DNA of 5,934 nucleotides, from assembly GCA_026785865.1 (NCBI GenBank), contig JAJAZG010000368.1, positions 1 to 5,934 of the forward strand, given 5' to 3'. Shown here in pieces: positions 4,228 through 5,934 of the stretch (its first letter is position 1; each line of letters starts with the position of its first letter). The position numbers were made by a program, and so were the translations under genes. The notes beneath the pieces were generated by a model, which saw nothing but the letters and a program-made list of their open reading frames with translations, did not search any database and was not told the DNA's origin. This DNA comes from Pseudanabaena sp. CAN_BIN31. Its GTDB lineage: Bacteria > Cyanobacteriota > Cyanobacteriia > Pseudanabaenales > Pseudanabaenaceae.

Positions 4228-5934
4228 GTGAGTCAAAATCTAGAAGTAATCAAGATCAGTATGAAGATGCTGATTGCCGTGATCCCAAGCTTAATGCTCG
4301 GTTTAAATGCATTGCCTAGCGATGCCCAAGTTCCCTCCACATCTTCCCCATTAAACAGCCCACCAAAACCTCTAGCACCAAAGCTGCCAGTAAAACCGAC
4401 GAGTCCAATCCTCAATCTTTCTCAAGTATCCCCTCCAAAAGCTCCCGAATCAAATCCTCCCACAAGTTCGCCAGCACAAACACCTCAAAATGAAGTCTTG
4501 ATCCCAATCAAGCGTATTAATGTCGTGGGAAGTACAATTCTCACAACATCAGAAGTCAAGTTATTAATAGCACCACTAGAAAACAAATCGGTTACATTCA
4601 ATCAACTGCAAGAAGTTGCCGACAAAATTACTCAAATCTATCAAGATCGCAACTACATTACCTCTCGTGCTGTGCTTGCGCCGCAGGATATTAAAGATGG
4701 CGTGGTCACAATTCAGGTGCGTGAGGGTGCTTTAGAGAGCGTTGAGGTAAAACGTGCGGGAGATGTATCAGGCAGGTTAAGCGATAACTATATCCGCGAT
4801 CGCGTTTTGCAAGCCGCCGCCACACCTCTCAACTTTACTAGCCTAGAAGACACGCTCCAGTTATTGCGCTCCGATCCGTTAATCAGTGACATTAGGGCAA
4901 ATTTAACCACAGGTAGCCAAGAAAATCAAAGTGTTTTGCAAATTACATTTACCGAAGCACAGTCTCTTAGTATCCGTCCTTTTGTTGATAGTTATGGCAA
5001 TGTCTCCACAGGAATCTATCGGGCTGGAGTGAATCTGCAAGAGCTTAACGCTACAGGCGTTGGGGACTCAGTATTTGCAGGATATACGCGATCTGGCAGT
5101 GCAGATGTCTATCAATTTAATTATTTGTACCCGATTAATCCTCAAGGTGGAACCCTAGGCTTTAATTTTTCCGCAGGTCAAAATCCCGTAACTGAGTCAC
5201 CTTTCGATACCTTAAATATTCTCACGGATTCGCAAACCTATGAGCTAGCTTACCGCCAGCCTTTAGTGCGATCGCCTCGTGAAGAGTTTGCCATTGGTGT
5301 CAGTACAGCCTTTGAGAATAGTAGTTCTTTTTTTGGCGGGCGTTCATTTAATTTCCAGAATTTTAAATTTGATGATGGGCGATCGCAGGCGCGAGTTTTA
5401 CGATTGAGCCAAGATTATTTAAACCGCGATCCAAATGGAGCTTGGGCTTTGCGCTCTACTTTCAATCTTGGCTTAAATGTTTTGGGAGCAACGATTCGCG
5501 ACGATGGTTCACCTGATGGTAGATTTTTCTATTGGCTCGGTCAAGTTTTGAGAGTCCAGAGACTGGGTACAGATAGAGATACCTTGGCTTTCTTTCGACT
5601 AAACATGCAATTTGCAGCCAATCCGTTGCTATCTCTCAATCGATTTAGTATTGGGGGTCCTCAGTCTGTGCGCGGCTATCGCCAAAATCAACTTACAGGC
5701 GATAGCGGAATTCAGGCTTCGGTCGAGTTGCAATTTCCTGTGGTGCGAGATAGCGAAGGAGCATCTATTATAAAGCTGTTACCCTTTATCGAAGGTGGCA
5801 CGGTTTGGAGTTCTTCAGGCACAAATTCGTCACCGCAGTCATTAATCGGGATGGGCTTAGGTGCTACCTATCAACCAATTCGCAATCTTATCCTGCGTCT
5901 TGATTATGGAGTTCCTTTAATAAATGTCTCTAAC
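4228..5934 (+). CDS. TpsB outer-membrane transporter, ShlB/FhaC/HecB family (3' end beyond window)
   Basis: This is an Omp85-superfamily pore that exports the TpsA passenger across the outer membrane. 569 codons are visible and the frame is still open at the window end. Numbered from GTG 4228, residues 1-33 form a signal peptide (K9, K13, hydrophobic 14-29, cleavage near SDA|Q). Residues 34-88 are a Pro-rich linker with 16 prolines. Two POTRA domains follow at about 92-165 (IKRINVVGSTILTTSEV to VTIQVREG) and 168-245. The barrel starts near 247 (LSIRPFVDSYGN). VRGYR at 481-485 is the conserved lid-loop motif, and FIEGG at 520-524 matches the conserved strand motif that contacts it. The visible part ends at LRLDYGVPLINVSN, so by family length probably only about 20-30 residues (last strand or two) are missing. 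There are no cysteines. An in-frame TAA at 4216-4218 limits starts to GTG 4228, ATG 4261 or ATG 4267. The gene is co-directional with the exoprotein gene, probably one operon. Confidence 0.93.
   Translation, partial: MSQNLEVIKISMKMLIAVIPSLMLGLNALPSDAQVPSTSSPLNSPPKPLAPKLPVKPTSPILNLSQVSPPKAPESNPPTSSPAQTPQNEVLIPIKRINVVGSTILTTSEVKLLIAPLENKSVTFNQLQEVADKITQIYQDRNYITSRAVLAPQDIKDGVVTIQVREGALESVEVKRAGDVSGRLSDNYIRDRVLQAAATPLNFTSLEDTLQLLRSDPLISDIRANLTTGSQENQSVLQITFTEAQSLSIRPFVDSYGNVSTGIYRAGVNLQELNATGVGDSVFAGYTRSGSADVYQFNYLYPINPQGGTLGFNFSAGQNPVTESPFDTLNILTDSQTYELAYRQPLVRSPREEFAIGVSTAFENSSSFFGGRSFNFQNFKFDDGRSQARVLRLSQDYLNRDPNGAWALRSTFNLGLNVLGATIRDDGSPDGRFFYWLGQVLRVQRLGTDRDTLAFFRLNMQFAANPLLSLNRFSIGGPQSVRGYRQNQLTGDSGIQASVELQFPVVRDSEGASIIKLLPFIEGGTVWSSSGTNSSPQSLIGMGLGATYQPIRNLILRLDYGVPLINVSN

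Noticed and set aside
4233..4415. A 60-codon open frame on the minus strand over the tpsB start
   Set aside because: It is antisense to the signal peptide and Pro-rich linker of tpsB. Its Gly-rich N-terminal half reflects the reverse complement of Pro codons (CCN to NGG).

Overview
The window looks like cyanobacterial DNA. It is moderately AT-leaning and carries eight exact copies of the octamer GCGATCGC (HIP1, the cyanobacterial highly iterated palindrome) in 5.9 kb, where far fewer than one is expected by chance. The protein families also fit filamentous cyanobacteria; a Pseudanabaena-like organism is a guess only.

Layout, all on the + strand. Bases 1-300 contain no gene. The first ~130 are homopolymer-rich and may be an unreliable contig end; the rest is ordinary upstream sequence. 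From 301 to 4110 runs one long reading frame for a secreted two-partner-secretion exoprotein (TpsA). It has a signal peptide, a haemagglutination-activity/TPS domain with an NPNGI motif, a Gly/Asn/Ser/Thr-rich predicted beta-helix, a short linker, and a C-terminal CHAT (caspase-like) peptidase domain. An in-frame TAA at 3253-3255 cuts this frame inside the CHAT domain, where the family normally has a Tyr. The gene therefore reads as two ORFs: 301-3255 (TPS, beta-helix and first part of CHAT) and 3262-4110 (rest of CHAT with the His/Cys dyad). A 117-bp spacer with a hairpin and a short palindrome follows. From 4228 a gene for the outer-membrane transporter TpsB (ShlB/FhaC/HecB type) begins and runs off the window about where its last beta-strands should be.

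How they would work together: both proteins carry Sec signal peptides. The TpsA passenger would enter the periplasm, be recognised by the TpsB POTRA domains through its TPS domain, and be threaded to the surface while the beta-helix folds. This would place a caspase-like peptidase domain outside the cell, provided the gene is intact. The premature stop is the main question: a real lesion (phase variant or pseudogene) or a single-base sequence error. The most unusual DNA structure is a 53-nt near-perfect palindrome inside the coding sequence, at the linker between the beta-helix and the CHAT region.
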